Shown: one piece after another, positions 1-9,833 of the stretch
How the letters are laid out: every line of letters starts with the position of its first letter
Position numbering within the stretch: the stretch's first letter is position 1
NCBI GenBank assembly: GCA_015039365.1
Contig: WION01000059.1
Span: 150,366-214,365 of the forward strand
DNA from: Amanita rubescens
Taxonomy: Eukaryota; Basidiomycota; Agaricomycetes; Agaricales; Amanitaceae
Direction of reading: 5' to 3'
DNA length: 64,000 bases
Made by a program: the position numbers and the translations under genes
The notes under the pieces: model-generated
The model's database searches: none
Told to the model about the DNA's origin: nothing
The model's input: only the letters and a program-made list of their open reading frames with translations

Positions 1-22
1 TCAGCAGTACAATGCTCTAGCA

Positions 23-544
23 ATGTTCAATTTCAATGGTACAGAGGAGTGGATGGACAAAGGATTCACAGCAGAGGATCATCAATGGCTCATGGGAGAA
101 GGGCGAAAGGCTGATAATGATCACAGTGAAAAGAAGTTTAGGGAAATATTGAGGGCAGATAAGCTTGCAAAGGCTGCAGTGGCAGCTCAGAAGGCACTTG
201 ATAGAGCAGCAACAGTACAGAAAAAGGCAGATGAATTGGCAGTGGTGGTAAGAACAGAGACAATTGGAGTGCTCAAGGATTGGAATATGAAGGCTTTGGA
301 GGATCAGCTACAGCTCTACAGAAATTTAGGAGTCCCCACCAATATTATTCCAAAATTCAAGAGTCATCTGAAGAATAATACAGCCAGATGGGAGGCCCTA
401 AAAGCTGGCATTGATTGGTATAAATCTCAGTCCAATAGCACTACAGAGCCTTCTGCAGAGGGTACCCCAGCCAATGCTGTGAGCCAAGACATAGGGGAAG
501 ACACAGGGGATGGGTATGGATCAGGGTCTGATTTGGACAATTAG
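23..544 (+). CDS. Hypothetical protein, probably the 3' exon of a transposon-associated gene
   Basis: A 173-residue open frame begins near the left window edge and ends at a TAG. The first third is rich in Lys, Glu and Asp. Residues about 45-80 are an Ala/Lys-rich stretch likely to be helical or coiled coil. Residues about 85-140 form a mixed helical segment (LKDWNMKALEDQLQLYRNLG), and the tail is Ser/Thr/Gly/Asp-rich and probably disordered. No catalytic motif is visible. I do not recognise the family. The setting, next to a decayed CACTA transposase and with low complexity typical of transposon-encoded accessory proteins, makes a transposon origin likely. The methionine may be internal, because the gene could continue to the left of the window. 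Confidence 0.4.
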   Translation: MFNFNGTEEWMDKGFTAEDHQWLMGEGRKADNDHSEKKFREILRADKLAKAAVAAQKALDRAATVQKKADELAVVVRTETIGVLKDWNMKALEDQLQLYRNLGVPTNIIPKFKSHLKNNTARWEALKAGIDWYKSQSNSTTEPSAEGTPANAVSQDIGEDTGDGYGSGSDLDN

Positions 545-676
545 GATATTTCATTTGGCCTCCTGAATCAATATATCACAGTTTGATTGACTATAGACAT
601 CTTTTACATGTACATACAGTATATTTACAGGGTTGAACACAAAAAGAATGAGCCAAAACCATCGAGAATTGCTCAA

Positions 677-2180
677 TTAACAAGGTGGGACAATAAATGA
701 GCTAAATTTGGACACTTTCCATAAAAGGAAGTCACGTGACGTGAACCGGGATTGCGCGGCCCCATTGTCTCGGTAGAGCTGAGCTCCATCAAGTGAAAAC
801 ATACAGACGATATCATTTTCGCCGATATCACCTCGTCCAACGGCTTCTAGGTAGTCTTCGCCATGGTAAACATCCTCATACACTGGGATTTCGTCGTTGT
901 CCTTTGCCAGTTGCTCCAATATTTCCCGAGTTTTGCGTGCACGGTAATGCATACGATCAGCACCGTCGGGTGACCTGTACATAGCCTGAAGTTGCGGTCC
1001 CAGCGGAATGGTGCAGAAACGTTGACGTGCAACACGTTTCTGTGAGGTGGAATCTTCATAACGTGGCTCACCGCATTGAGTACAGGCTTGAAGCGAAGAA
1101 AAAGGCCCTGTATAAGCTAAACAGCTATTAATACACATATCTGTGTCAATGGTTTTGACTCCAGTCATATCGCAAATTTTTTTTTTGACGATGTGGAGTG
1201 AATGGATCTCAACGGGTGGGTTGCGCCGTGCCAATGCTTTTTTCGTGTTTCTGTATGACTCCTCAGACGCGTTTGAAAGTCCAAGATAGATATCAATAGA
1301 CATTCTGGTCTTCTCGTCGATATCAGGAGGGGTGCGTGATGGGTTTTTAAGTGCTGATATCATCTCAGGATCCATGTCGTCACTGAATTGAGCATTTCGT
1401 ATTGATGCAATGAACTCCTGAGACAAAGCTAACTTGATATGCGACGAGCGGGGACAGTCCGTAAATGTTGAATGGAAATTTTCATTATCAGAGTCTTCTT
1501 GTACCAAAGTGTTGCGATCTCCCTCGTCCAAATCCATCTCATTGTCTATATCCTGTTCACCCTCCCCAGCTTCATCTTCTTGGCTTTGATCGCCGTGAGG
1601 ACCATATTGCCAAACACCCCGATCACCTATATCTGGCAATGATCCAGCTGCGCTGCTCTCAAAGATGCCGTTGAGCGTTCCCGGAGGCACGTCGAGATCA
1701 GATTCCACGGGCGCGCCAAAGTCCCGAGATGGATCTTCCGATGTCTCGGAGCCAGACGCATTGCAACCACTTTGCAGCGGTCCAGAAGGATTAGGCAGCG
1801 TGTCCAGATCAGGTAGCGGCGGTTGCAAGGGTGCACTGAGGCCCCCCGATGGTTCTGGTGAGCCGGACACATTGATATTATTGCGCAGCAGTTGGGGGGA
1901 CACGCCAGAACGTGGTATGGACTGTGTACGAGGGCCCAAATGTATTATAAGCTAAACGGACACAATTGAAGTCAAAACGCACCTTTTGACGTGTCCGTGG
2001 ATGTGTTGGATTATCCACTGTGCCAAACTGTGAGACGAATTCGGAGAAGCGCACATCCTTGTCCACGTCACGGTATGGTGCATGCGCTAGGTACGTCTTG
2101 TACGAGACCCACTTGTCGCCACGGCATCTCTTAGAACATGTGCAGCGGCGTTGGCCCTGTGCATTGACTTCTCCTTCCAT
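677..2180 (-). pseudogene. Truncated CACTA (EnSpm-type) Tnp2-like transposase
   Basis: Two exons join in frame: 2180-1983 (starts with ATG, Cys/Arg-rich, CTCSKRCRGDKW) and 1921-677, with an intron 1982-1922 (GTGCGT...CACAG). After a Pro/Ser/Asp-rich acidic linker the protein shows a zinc-ribbon-like CTQCGEPRY motif and then a segment ending CMFSLDGAQLYRDN. This is the start of the transposase core in basidiomycete proteins annotated as transposase family Tnp2. Soon after that motif the frame turns into unrelated sequence and stops, so the catalytic core is missing: the copy is 3'-truncated and cannot be active. Calling it CACTA rests on family knowledge of this motif pair. Terminal inverted repeats were not found inside the window. 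Confidence 0.6.
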
Positions 2181-2540
2181 GTAGCCTGTAGGCCTCCGCA
2201 GAATTAAGAAAAAAATTTTACTGGGTTACCTAGCGAATAAAATGACATACCTTCTGGTCGCAGTTCGACCAGTTGCTACCGTGGGAATAGGCTGATGCGC
2301 TGCCGCTGGGTTTGGCCTGCTTTGTCCAAACTCTAGCCCAATCAATATGCCAACGGGGTCGAGACACAAGCGTTCGGGTCAAAAAGTGGTATTGCAGTGC
2401 ATCTTACTCGTGGTACATGTAAGGTACAATACCTCAGTACAAGGGGAACAAAGCGGACAGTGAGGGATTCAAAAAAGGAAACTGAGGGAGCGTGTGAGAT
2501 TTGTGGGACATTGCCGGCGGATGTCAGAACCGGTTTTCAC
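2181..2540. other. Junction between the CACTA remnant and the truncated Ty3 element
   Basis: No convincing gene. On the minus strand the CACTA gene begins at 2180. On the plus strand the first recognisable reverse-transcriptase sequence begins near 2541. No LTR, primer-binding site, gag or protease sequence of the Ty3 element is present between them, so its 5' half was lost by deletion or by insertion of something else. Confidence 0.5.
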
Positions 2541-5119
2541 TGGGCCTTATTTCCGATCTTATGATCAAACTCAAAGATTCGGAATACTTTACGAAATTGG
2601 ATATCAGATGGGGATACAATAACGTTCAAATCAAGGAATCTGACAGATGGAAAGCCACCTTTATCACCAATCGAGGTTTATTTGAACCTAACGTCATGTT
2701 CTTTGGATTACGAAATTCACCAGCAACGTTTCAAGCTATGATGGACGATTATTTCAGGGATTTTACAGAAAAAGGATGGCTCGTCATCTACATGGATGAC
2801 ATGCTAATACATGCGCGCACTAAAGAAGAACTCGAGATTCGAACAAAACAAGTACTTGAACGATTACAGAAACACGATCTTTACCTCAAGCTTGAAAAGT
2901 GTAAATTCGCTGCCAAAGAAGTTGACTTTCTAGGCACCGTCATATCCAAAAATACAATAAAAATGGACCCGATCAAACTTGCCGGAATCAGGGACTGGCC
3001 AACCCCTTCTACCGTTAAACAAGTTAGATCCTTTTTAGGATTCGGAAATTACTATCGAAGGTTTATTTTCAGATTCGCCCACCTTGCACGACCCCTGCAT
3101 GACCTAATGAAGAAAAACAAATTATGGACATGGACCGCAGAATGCCAAGTCGCATTTGATCTATTAAAAGAACGCTTCACATCCGCACCTGTCTTAATGA
3201 TGCCCGATGTCAATAAACCCTTTATTCTACAAATGGATGCATCAGACCGCGCTATCGGAGCAGTTCTCATGCAGAAAGATGACAATGGCGACTTACACCC
3301 ATGCGGATACCTATCCCACGCCTTAACACCGACTGAAACACGATGGCAAATCTACGACCGAGAATTATTCGCCATTTACTACGCTCTTTACAATGAATGG
3401 AGATACCTACTCGAAGGAGCAGAACACCCTGTCATTATTCATTGCGACCATAAGAATTTACTCTACTGTCAAGAACCACAATGTCTTACGAACCGCCAAG
3501 CACGATGGTGGAACGACTTGTCTCGATTTAATATTAAATTAACCCATGTCCCTGGAGCAAAACTAATAATAGCGGATACCCTATCCCGCCGACCCGATCA
3601 TATGACAAAAGACGAACCAGAAGAGTTAATAACGATGCTCCCAAAAGAACTCTTTGTTCAAACAATCGCCGAAGATCTCCGTGATAGAGCAATAGAAATA
3701 ACTGTCAAAGACGAATTTGCTCAATCAATCAAGAAATGTCTAAAAGAAAAAGGAACACCACCTTTACGCACCGCCCTTTCTGATTGGACCCTTGACGATG
3801 AATTAATCCTGTACAAAGGGAAATCCTTTATTCCCCCTGATGCCGATCTTCGCCGAGATATTATTAGAGATTTTCATGAATCACCAACAAGCGGACACCC
3901 CGGTTTCTTCAAAACACTCGCCTTATTAAAGGAATACTACTGGTGGCCATTGATGTCAAAAATGGTTAAACAATTCGTTGACGGATGCACGGCATGTCAA
4001 CAAATGAAATCAAATACACACCCTACTGCCGCACCTCTGATGCCAATCAAGTCTCACGCACACCGACCCTTTCAACAAATAACTATGGATTTCATAACCG
4101 ATTTACCCACAAGTAACGGTTTTGATTCTATCTTTATCGTGGTCGATCAAGGACTTACAAAGGGAGTAATTCTCATGCCTTGTAATAAAACTATCACCGC
4201 CGATGAAACCGCCGACCTCTACATTCGGAATGTATTCAAAAACTTCGGTTTACCCGACATCATGATCTCCGATCGAGGACCACAGTTCGCATCACACATC
4301 TTTAACGGCATAATGGACTCATTAAAGATCAAACACAAAATGAGTACCGCCTTCCATCCACAGACTGATGGACAAACGGAGCGATATAACGCCGAATTAG
4401 AAGCTTATCTCCGAATATTCTGTGCCTATGAACCAGATACTTGGAACAAGATGATACCAATAGCACAATTCGCGCATAATTCACGCACTCACAGTGAAGC
4501 ATTGAAACAATCGCCCTTTCAATTGATGTATGGAACATCCCCGGTTGCACTTCCCCTTGTCTCAAATAAGACAAATACACCAACCGCCGATAACCGCATC
4601 AACTCCTTGTTTCGCGCACGAGAAGAAGCACTCGCCGCACATGATCTAGCACGAGCTAAGATGATGGAGAGAACAACGAGAAAGACTAAACCGTTCAAAG
4701 TCAATGACAAAGTATGGTTAGAGTCTAGGAACCTGAAGATTCCTTATCAGAGCAGAAAGCTCGCACCTAAACGAGAAGGTCCCTTTTCCATTAAAGAAGT
4801 CTTAGGACCAGTGACATATCGTCTCACGCTACCAAGACAATGGAAAATTCATAACGTATTCCACGCCGCCTTACTAACGCCATTCAAAGAAACTTCCTTT
4901 CATGGAATAACGGAATCGAGGCCCCCCCCCGATCTGATCGAAGGAGAACAAGAATACGAAGTAGAAGCACTGCTTGCACATCGCAAGTTTAGAGGAAAAT
5001 TACAATTTCTTGTAAAGTGGAAAGGCTATGACACCAGCGAAAACACATGGGAACCAGAAAATAACTTGACGCATATGGAAGACCTCCTTCTAGAATATAA
5101 AAGACGAAGGAAACTCTGA
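2501..5119 (+). CDS. Ty3 pol polyprotein, 5'-truncated (RT, RNase H, integrase, chromodomain)
   Basis: The open frame is 872 codons. The first roughly 13 residues are flanking sequence; homology starts near SDL(M)IKLKDSEYF. In order: reverse transcriptase with KLDIRWGYN, FGLRNSPATFQ and the catalytic YMDDM box (residues about 20-180); RNase H starting ILQMDASDRAIGAVL (about 245-365); an H2C2 zinc-binding integrase N-domain (HESPTSGHPGFF...CTACQQMK, about 465-510); a DDE integrase core with D in TMDFITDLP, D in ISDRGPQF and E in HPQTDGQTERY (about 525-690); and a C-terminal chromodomain ending VKWKGYDTSENTWEPENN (about 815-872). Chromodomains steer integration to heterochromatin in chromoviruses. 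Protease, gag and the first RT motifs are absent, so the element is not autonomous. Upstream in-frame sequence is not part of the protein. Confidence 0.9.
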   Translation: MWDIAGGCQNRFSLGLISDLMIKLKDSEYFTKLDIRWGYNNVQIKESDRWKATFITNRGLFEPNVMFFGLRNSPATFQAMMDDYFRDFTEKGWLVIYMDDMLIHARTKEELEIRTKQVLERLQKHDLYLKLEKCKFAAKEVDFLGTVISKNTIKMDPIKLAGIRDWPTPSTVKQVRSFLGFGNYYRRFIFRFAHLARPLHDLMKKNKLWTWTAECQVAFDLLKERFTSAPVLMMPDVNKPFILQMDASDRAIGAVLMQKDDNGDLHPCGYLSHALTPTETRWQIYDRELFAIYYALYNEWRYLLEGAEHPVIIHCDHKNLLYCQEPQCLTNRQARWWNDLSRFNIKLTHVPGAKLIIADTLSRRPDHMTKDEPEELITMLPKELFVQTIAEDLRDRAIEITVKDEFAQSIKKCLKEKGTPPLRTALSDWTLDDELILYKGKSFIPPDADLRRDIIRDFHESPTSGHPGFFKTLALLKEYYWWPLMSKMVKQFVDGCTACQQMKSNTHPTAAPLMPIKSHAHRPFQQITMDFITDLPTSNGFDSIFIVVDQGLTKGVILMPCNKTITADETADLYIRNVFKNFGLPDIMISDRGPQFASHIFNGIMDSLKIKHKMSTAFHPQTDGQTERYNAELEAYLRIFCAYEPDTWNKMIPIAQFAHNSRTHSEALKQSPFQLMYGTSPVALPLVSNKTNTPTADNRINSLFRAREEALAAHDLARAKMMERTTRKTKPFKVNDKVWLESRNLKIPYQSRKLAPKREGPFSIKEVLGPVTYRLTLPRQWKIHNVFHAALLTPFKETSFHGITESRPPPDLIEGEQEYEVEALLAHRKFRGKLQFLVKWKGYDTSENTWEPENNLTHMEDLLLEYKRRRKL

Positions 5120-5120
5120 G

Positions 5121-6869
5121 ATGTCATTCACATACCAAGTTACTATGCAGAATGGAAATGACACCACCGACGCCGTTCAGCACTTCCCCTGGTCCGAATT
5201 TTATGCTGGAGAGACTATCGACACCCAATTCACCACTTCCGCTAGACCCCACCGACCTCGACTCGTTCTCCATACCACCGACACCGACGAAGAAGACGCT
5301 GACCCGAACGACTTCGTTGATGTTCCCCACGGATCTCCCGATCAAACCTCGTCTCAGACGATCCCGATCACTCCCACCGAAACCCAGGAAACCCACCACG
5401 GAACATCAGAAACTCTGGCTGTACCTGGACGAATTACGGAAGATCGCAATAGCCGACCGATCCCACCTAGAAACGCTGAAGACATTAGCGTTACCTTACA
5501 TAGAGAAACGGCACTTGCCGGTCACGCTTCGACTCAATCTCATAACAAATCTATTCGAGGCAACGACCAGAGTCACGGTACAGATGGGACTAACCGCGAT
5601 ATGGCTGGCCCCATCATACAAACCACCCCCGATCTCTATCTCAGTTATCATGGAATTACTACTTACACCAAGGTTAGAGACCGCGTCACTCTGATCTGTA
5701 ACGCCGCTAGACTACAGGTCAACATCTTTGACCAAGAAAGGATAGCTCGAGTCTGGCGACTCCTCATGGATTTCCGAACCGCCACTACCCTTGCCGGTCA
5801 AGCCCGAGATCAGTACAACTATCACTGTGCCGATTTAATCGAAACGTTTGTAAACGTTACGTCACTATATTGGGAAGACGTTCATCCGAAAGGAGGAAAC
5901 CTAGATCAACTGGCGATAGATCTACTACGACGACTTCTCACAGCTGACGTCGAGCGCTATATCATCCTTGCTATAGAAAGCATTGACGACCAAAGGTTTG
6001 GACTAAAAATACAGCCTCACGATCAGAATAACCGAATCGCTGTCAACCACTGGTTTCGCGCTACCAAAGCTACACCCGACCGACACCGAGCAACTAGATG
6101 CATTATGGAGACAGATCGTAAATCAAGAGAAATCTGGTGCCTCACCGGAAAGATCCGAGACCTCTTGTCCAGTATCCAAGGAGACACGGAATGGACCACA
6201 GCCGAATTCGCAGATGGAGTTCCCTTGCATCAACTCACTAGCGACCACATTGCGCAGATCAATAATGCGATCAGCGATCTCGATCTTCATCGCCGAATCC
6301 GTACAACAGGCGATCTCATTGAGGAAGAACCGAAACGAGATAAGAAGGCTCCTCCTCCTCCTCGATCCGCATCACCCCCAACCACCACCGTTATTCGCCA
6401 CGGAGTCTGGAATATTCCTGTCCCCACTACTCGACGAAACGACACTCCGCCTTCTCGACGACCTACGACCCGCAGTATGACTAATGCCGCCAATCAACGC
6501 CCCCATCGTTACAACCGCTGCATTCACTGCCGAGGCAAACATGCCTCTGAGGATCACCATCTTGCTACTGCAATTCCTCCTGTGTCTACTCTATCTACAC
6601 GCGCTCCCACGCGCCGACGTGATCCGACGCCCGATCCTCCCACTAAGAAGAAAGGACGTTCTCAAACTACCACAAATACCCCCGCTTCCACTAGCCGCCG
6701 CCCTCATCAGCCGAAGAAGAAGGGAAAGAAGAAGGCACACCACGCGTCACAGTGTCAGGCATGCGTCAATGGACGACAGTGCGACGGAGCTGACGACGAC
6801 GCCTGCGACCTTTATGGCGACTACGGCTATCAGCACAACGACGTTGCCATGCACAACATGAACACCTGA
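5121..6869 (+). CDS. Second ORF of the Ty3 element, with Cys/His motifs; possibly a displaced Gag-like protein
   Basis: This ORF (582 codons) starts one base after the pol stop codon (TGA G ATG). Residues about 1-175 are polar and low in complexity. From about residue 175 the protein looks globular and helical, and resembles capsid-like retroelement proteins in texture only. Near residue 470 there is a Cys/His cluster (CIHCRGKHASEDH), then a Lys/Arg-rich tract (PKKKGKKK), and a C-terminal Cys-rich tail (CQACVNGRQC...DDDAC). A Gag or nucleocapsid role is inference from the basic tail and knuckle-like motif. Gag normally precedes pol, so a 3' location would be unusual. Positions 5152-5694 are also open in the next frame, where codons look more protein-like, which suggests either a frameshift in this copy or dual coding. 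Confidence 0.6.
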   Translation: MSFTYQVTMQNGNDTTDAVQHFPWSEFYAGETIDTQFTTSARPHRPRLVLHTTDTDEEDADPNDFVDVPHGSPDQTSSQTIPITPTETQETHHGTSETLAVPGRITEDRNSRPIPPRNAEDISVTLHRETALAGHASTQSHNKSIRGNDQSHGTDGTNRDMAGPIIQTTPDLYLSYHGITTYTKVRDRVTLICNAARLQVNIFDQERIARVWRLLMDFRTATTLAGQARDQYNYHCADLIETFVNVTSLYWEDVHPKGGNLDQLAIDLLRRLLTADVERYIILAIESIDDQRFGLKIQPHDQNNRIAVNHWFRATKATPDRHRATRCIMETDRKSREIWCLTGKIRDLLSSIQGDTEWTTAEFADGVPLHQLTSDHIAQINNAISDLDLHRRIRTTGDLIEEEPKRDKKAPPPPRSASPPTTTVIRHGVWNIPVPTTRRNDTPPSRRPTTRSMTNAANQRPHRYNRCIHCRGKHASEDHHLATAIPPVSTLSTRAPTRRRDPTPDPPTKKKGRSQTTTNTPASTSRRPHQPKKKGKKKAHHASQCQACVNGRQCDGADDDACDLYGDYGYQHNDVAMHNMNT

Positions 6870-6909
6870 ACGTTTTGTTGTTGCGGTCAACAACGTAGGG
6901 GAGAGCTAG

Positions 6910-7360
6910 TGTTACAACACGGTACGGACTCCCGCATTATGCTTACATGATACGTCGGACATGTTTATTTTCTTTATGCATACCTTACTCGTTGTTCCCT
7001 TTATGCTCGATTCATACGGACTAACTCGTTACTTGATTATACCATCCCTTGTTCCACATATGACGCTGTCCTTATACTTACTTTCGTACTTACCATTATT
7101 CATTAATTAGTACGTCTCATTGTACTTGCTAGTATAAATACCGCATGTATTCTAGAGTCGAACCCTAAGTTCGACTTAGCTGTTTATTGTCGTCTGGCAA
7201 TATAACCTTACTCTTAACTCATCTACCACAATCGTCCTCAGATCCTAAGTCAATGTCTTGACTTAGTATCAAACTTATAATCTTAACGTTTGACTTAAGA
7301 CTTGTAATCGTGACTAGAGTTGCCACTGCAACTTAGGTTGAGATTAACGAGTTCGTAACA
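6910..7360 (+). repeat. 3' LTR of the Ty3 element
   Basis: 451 bp bounded by TGTTAC and GTAACA, the short inverted ends expected of an LTR. It is preceded by the purine tract AGGGGAGAG (about 6897-6905), which would prime plus-strand synthesis. A TATA-like AGTATAAATA lies at about 7130-7140. No second copy exists in the window because the 5' end of the element is gone. Confidence 0.75.
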
Positions 7361-7600
7361 GATTGAACCAAAGATGTACTCTTCATTTTGCTTTAACTCT
7401 ACTTGTTGAATGTTATCTCTGCCACTAGTGTACAATCTTTACCAATTTATCACTATGTTTGACAGTTATATCATCCTGCCTTTCCACCCTGGATCTGACA
7501 GCCTCCTCAATCTTGAATCAACCAAGGGGAATGTTGCCATTTACATAGATTTCACTCCACATGACATTCCCAATGATTGATGTGTGATGAATAGCATTCA

Positions 7601-7752
7601 GCAATAACCCTCAGGCTGATCAAGATAGACTGGTACCTTTGTAGAGGGGTAAATGATGAGTGATAAATCTTGGAGCATTGCAATAATCCTGAGGCTGATC
7701 AAGATAAACTTGTACCCTTGTAGAGGGGTAAATGATGAGTGATAAATCTTGG
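7601..7752 (+). repeat. Tandem direct repeat, two units of about 79 bp
   Basis: The stretch from 7601 (GCAATAACCCTCAGGCTGATC) recurs from 7680 with a few substitutions; both copies share GTAGAGGGGTAAATGATGAG and the following TGATAAATCTTGG. The surrounding 7361-7600 is AT-rich and shows no gene. Confidence 0.85.
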
Positions 7753-7818
7753 ATTATTTAGATTATTTTGCTGAGCTATATAGGTATGGGTGCCATGTCA
7801 CATGTTACTGTGACACTT

Positions 7819-7940
7819 AAGCCAAGACCCCTTGGGGGTGAGGGTCAGATCCAGGGGTAGGGGTTGAGAGGGGGTCAGACCCATGCAACCCCTACCCCTA
7901 CCCCTGGCTGACCCCTCCCAAAACCCCCAGGGTTGGGCCA
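7819..7940. repeat. G/C-skewed imperfect inverted repeat
   Basis: The left arm (about 7821-7866) contains CCTTGGGGGTGAGGGTC and CCAGGGGTAGGGGTT. The right arm (about 7887-7940) contains the complement, AACCCCTACCCCTACCCCTGG and ACCCCCAGGG. The two can pair with few gaps around a short loop. It may be a small MITE or only low-complexity G-runs; no target duplication was found. The following 7941-8200 holds no gene I can support. Confidence 0.55.
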
Positions 7941-8200
7941 ACCCCTGGCAATCACTAGGTACGCCCAAACTCAAACGAATCATAGTTTTACAAGGTCTGC
8001 AACTCTGAGTTTAGAGCAGTCCCTGTTCTATCTCGTTAACCCTCGAGTCCAGGTTTATCAAGCAGTAGTGGATACGCGCGATGTGCAGCGTGAGGAGGTA
8101 AGTGTATCTGAAGTGGGCTACTAGTGCTATCAAGCACAGCGACCGTCGAATAATTTGTATGTCCGTTGTGGGCGTGGTAGTGTTAAGAGTCTTACGATTA

Positions 8201-8457
8201 TGTTAGGAGGTGATCCTGACACAACCACTAAGACACTCAAGATCGAACGCAAGAATGGGAAGTGAGACTAGATTGCGTCTATGGACGACAGAAACAATCG
8301 TAAGACTAAGGAATACATAGGTAGACTTTGGTATATATACTCTGACTCATTACTCCCACGCCGTCGTTCCGCGGAATCCTTATGTAAGCATGGGAACTTC
8401 TTGTAAATAAAAGAAAAGAAAAGGAAAAGAAAAGATAATGAAATATCAACCGTTACA
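8201..8457 (-). repeat. Solo-type LTR, inverted copy
   Basis: On the minus strand this is a 257-bp LTR starting TGTAACGG and ending CTCCTAACA, with a T-rich CTTTTCTTTTCC tract near its 5' end and a TATATATA box. It matches the LTR at 8662-8918 with about nine mismatches by eye, in the opposite orientation. Which element supplied it is unknown, and no target duplication was seen around it. Confidence 0.8.
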
Positions 8458-8661
8458 CGATGCCTGCCAAGTTCTTCCAGAGATACCACAACTATACGGA
8501 TCCGCCAGTACATAAAAAACTGTTTGGATGGGAAGATGGAAAGTTCGACGAAGGATACCTGAAGAATATGAATAAGAAGTGGGCGGAGTGGAAATACATG
8601 AGGAAAATCGTGGAGGAGAATGATGATGATTCTCGGGACGAGAATCTTAAGGAGGGGGTGA
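8458..8661 (+). pseudogene. 3' end of a second Ty3-family polyprotein
   Basis: An open stretch (8460-8666) encodes a charged C-terminal tail with KKLFGWEDGKFDEGYL. It ends in an AAGGAGGGGGTGA polypurine tract directly followed by the LTR at 8662, as in the last part of an LTR element. The FGWEDGKFD motif is, from memory, typical of the end of basidiomycete Ty3 polyproteins. Everything upstream is replaced by an LTR in the opposite orientation. Confidence 0.6.
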
Positions 8662-8918
8662 TGTAACGGTTGATATTTCATTATCTTTTCTTTTCCTTTT
8701 CTTTTCTTTTATTTACAAGAAGTTCCCACGCTTACATAAGGATTCCGCAGAACGACAGCGTGGGAGTAATGAGTCAGATTATATATACCGAAGTCTGCCT
8801 ATGTATTCCTTAGTCTTACGATTGTTTCTGTCGTCCAGAGACGCAATCTAGTCTCACTTCCCATTCTTGCGTTCAATCTCGAGTGTCTTAGTGGTTGTGT
8901 CAGGATCACCTCCTAACA
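8662..8918 (+). repeat. 3' LTR of the second Ty3-family element
   Basis: 257 bp from TGTAACGG to CTCCTAACA, preceded by a polypurine tract, with an ATTATATATA box near the middle. It is an inverted partner of 8201-8457. The next stretch (8919-9099) is made of short variants of AAGCCCTGGCTTATA and AAGCCCAAGCTGGG and holds no gene. Confidence 0.8.
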
Positions 8919-9413
8919 CCCTGGCTTATAATGGCAAGCCCTGGCTTATAGTGGCAAGCCCCAGCTTATACCAAGCCCTGGCCTGAGCCCAAGCTGGGCC
9001 TGAGCCAGCCGTAAGCCCTCTACTAGGGCCCAGCTTGCGTTTCTTACAAGCCCAAGCTGGGGCTTTTGAGCCGAGCTCAAGGCCCTGCACATCACTACCA
9101 CTGGGTAACTCTCCATAACATTTACAGCAATAGATTACTTTCTAAATCCTTAAGCGAGCGGAGTTGAAAAATTTGAAGTTTATGTTTCCAAACCATAACC
9201 ATCGTTTGAGATATACCTAGATACCGGATATAGATCATCGACTATCATTCCCATCATTCAGCAGATATTGAGAGATCTCGTCATCGCTGGACAACAGAAT
9301 TAGCTACACGGACTGAGTCGGAGGGTCATTGGACTGGAAATGAATATCACGAAGGTGAGAGGGGGCAAGGAGGGGATGATGTAGAGGAATCCGAAGCTGA
9401 AGAAGATCTAAAT

Positions 9414-9820
9414 TGTTAAATATAGAATTATATTTATAGAATGATTAACTACTGATTGACTACAATCAATGTTACTCATATCGCTCGCGTCATCCTTTAT
9501 GTATGACATAGAGATGACATCATAATGACATCATTATGATATCATAGTGACATCATGATAGACTCATGATCACATCTTATGGTGTGCTTAGCACGCCATA
9601 TCTTCTCATCTATACTATATGCTTACACATATGTAGATACATATTTGTTCTCTCTTAGTATATAAACCTGTCCTGTATCGTACAATAGGACAATCCATTC
9701 TCTTCCTCTTACTATCACTACTACGCCGAAGGGTAGTGCTAAGATCATATCGCAATAGGTAAGCTATTGCACCTGCTCATGCTGTGGACACGCTCTCGCG
9801 TAGACCTGTCTTCTTCGTCA
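9414..9820 (+). repeat. 5' LTR of the copia element
   Basis: Starts TGTTAAATATAG and ends TTCTTCGTCA. It contains a series of near-palindromic ATGACATCAT motifs (about 9509-9555) that resemble CRE/ATF-type bZIP sites, and a TATA box (AGTATATAAACC, about 9657-9668) that probably marks the start of U3-driven transcription. Regulation through the bZIP-like sites is inference. Confidence 0.95.
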
Positions 9821-9833
9821 GGTTATGGGCCCC
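9821..9833 (+). promoter_or_regulatory. Primer-binding site complementary to the anticodon arm of initiator tRNA-Met
   Basis: GGTTATGGGCCCC follows the 5' LTR directly. It is complementary to GGGCCCATAACC, the anticodon stem-loop of eukaryotic initiator tRNA-Met, not to a tRNA 3' CCA end. This is the half-tRNA priming site known from Drosophila copia and yeast Ty5 (genus Hemivirus). The match is read directly; the priming mechanism is by analogy. Confidence 0.8.

Larger units (their letters stand above)
2541..7360 (+). mobile_element. 5'-truncated Ty3 (Metaviridae) chromovirus-type LTR retrotransposon
   Basis: The remnant contains RT, RNase H, integrase and chromodomain in the order diagnostic of Ty3 elements (2501-5119), a second ORF directly behind pol (5121-6869), a purine-rich stretch (about 6895-6908) and a 451-bp 3' LTR (6910-7360) with TGTTAC...GTAACA ends. 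The 5' LTR, primer site, gag and protease are missing; homology starts in the middle of the RT domain. The pol frame is intact from there on, so the truncation is probably not ancient. The element lies in the same orientation as the window and abuts the CACTA remnant. Confidence 0.85.

Noticed and set aside
8201..8918. Interpretation of the inverted 257-bp pair as TIRs of one DNA transposon
   Set aside because: The repeats have TG...CA ends, a TATA box and a polypurine tract at the inner edge of the right one, which are LTR features.
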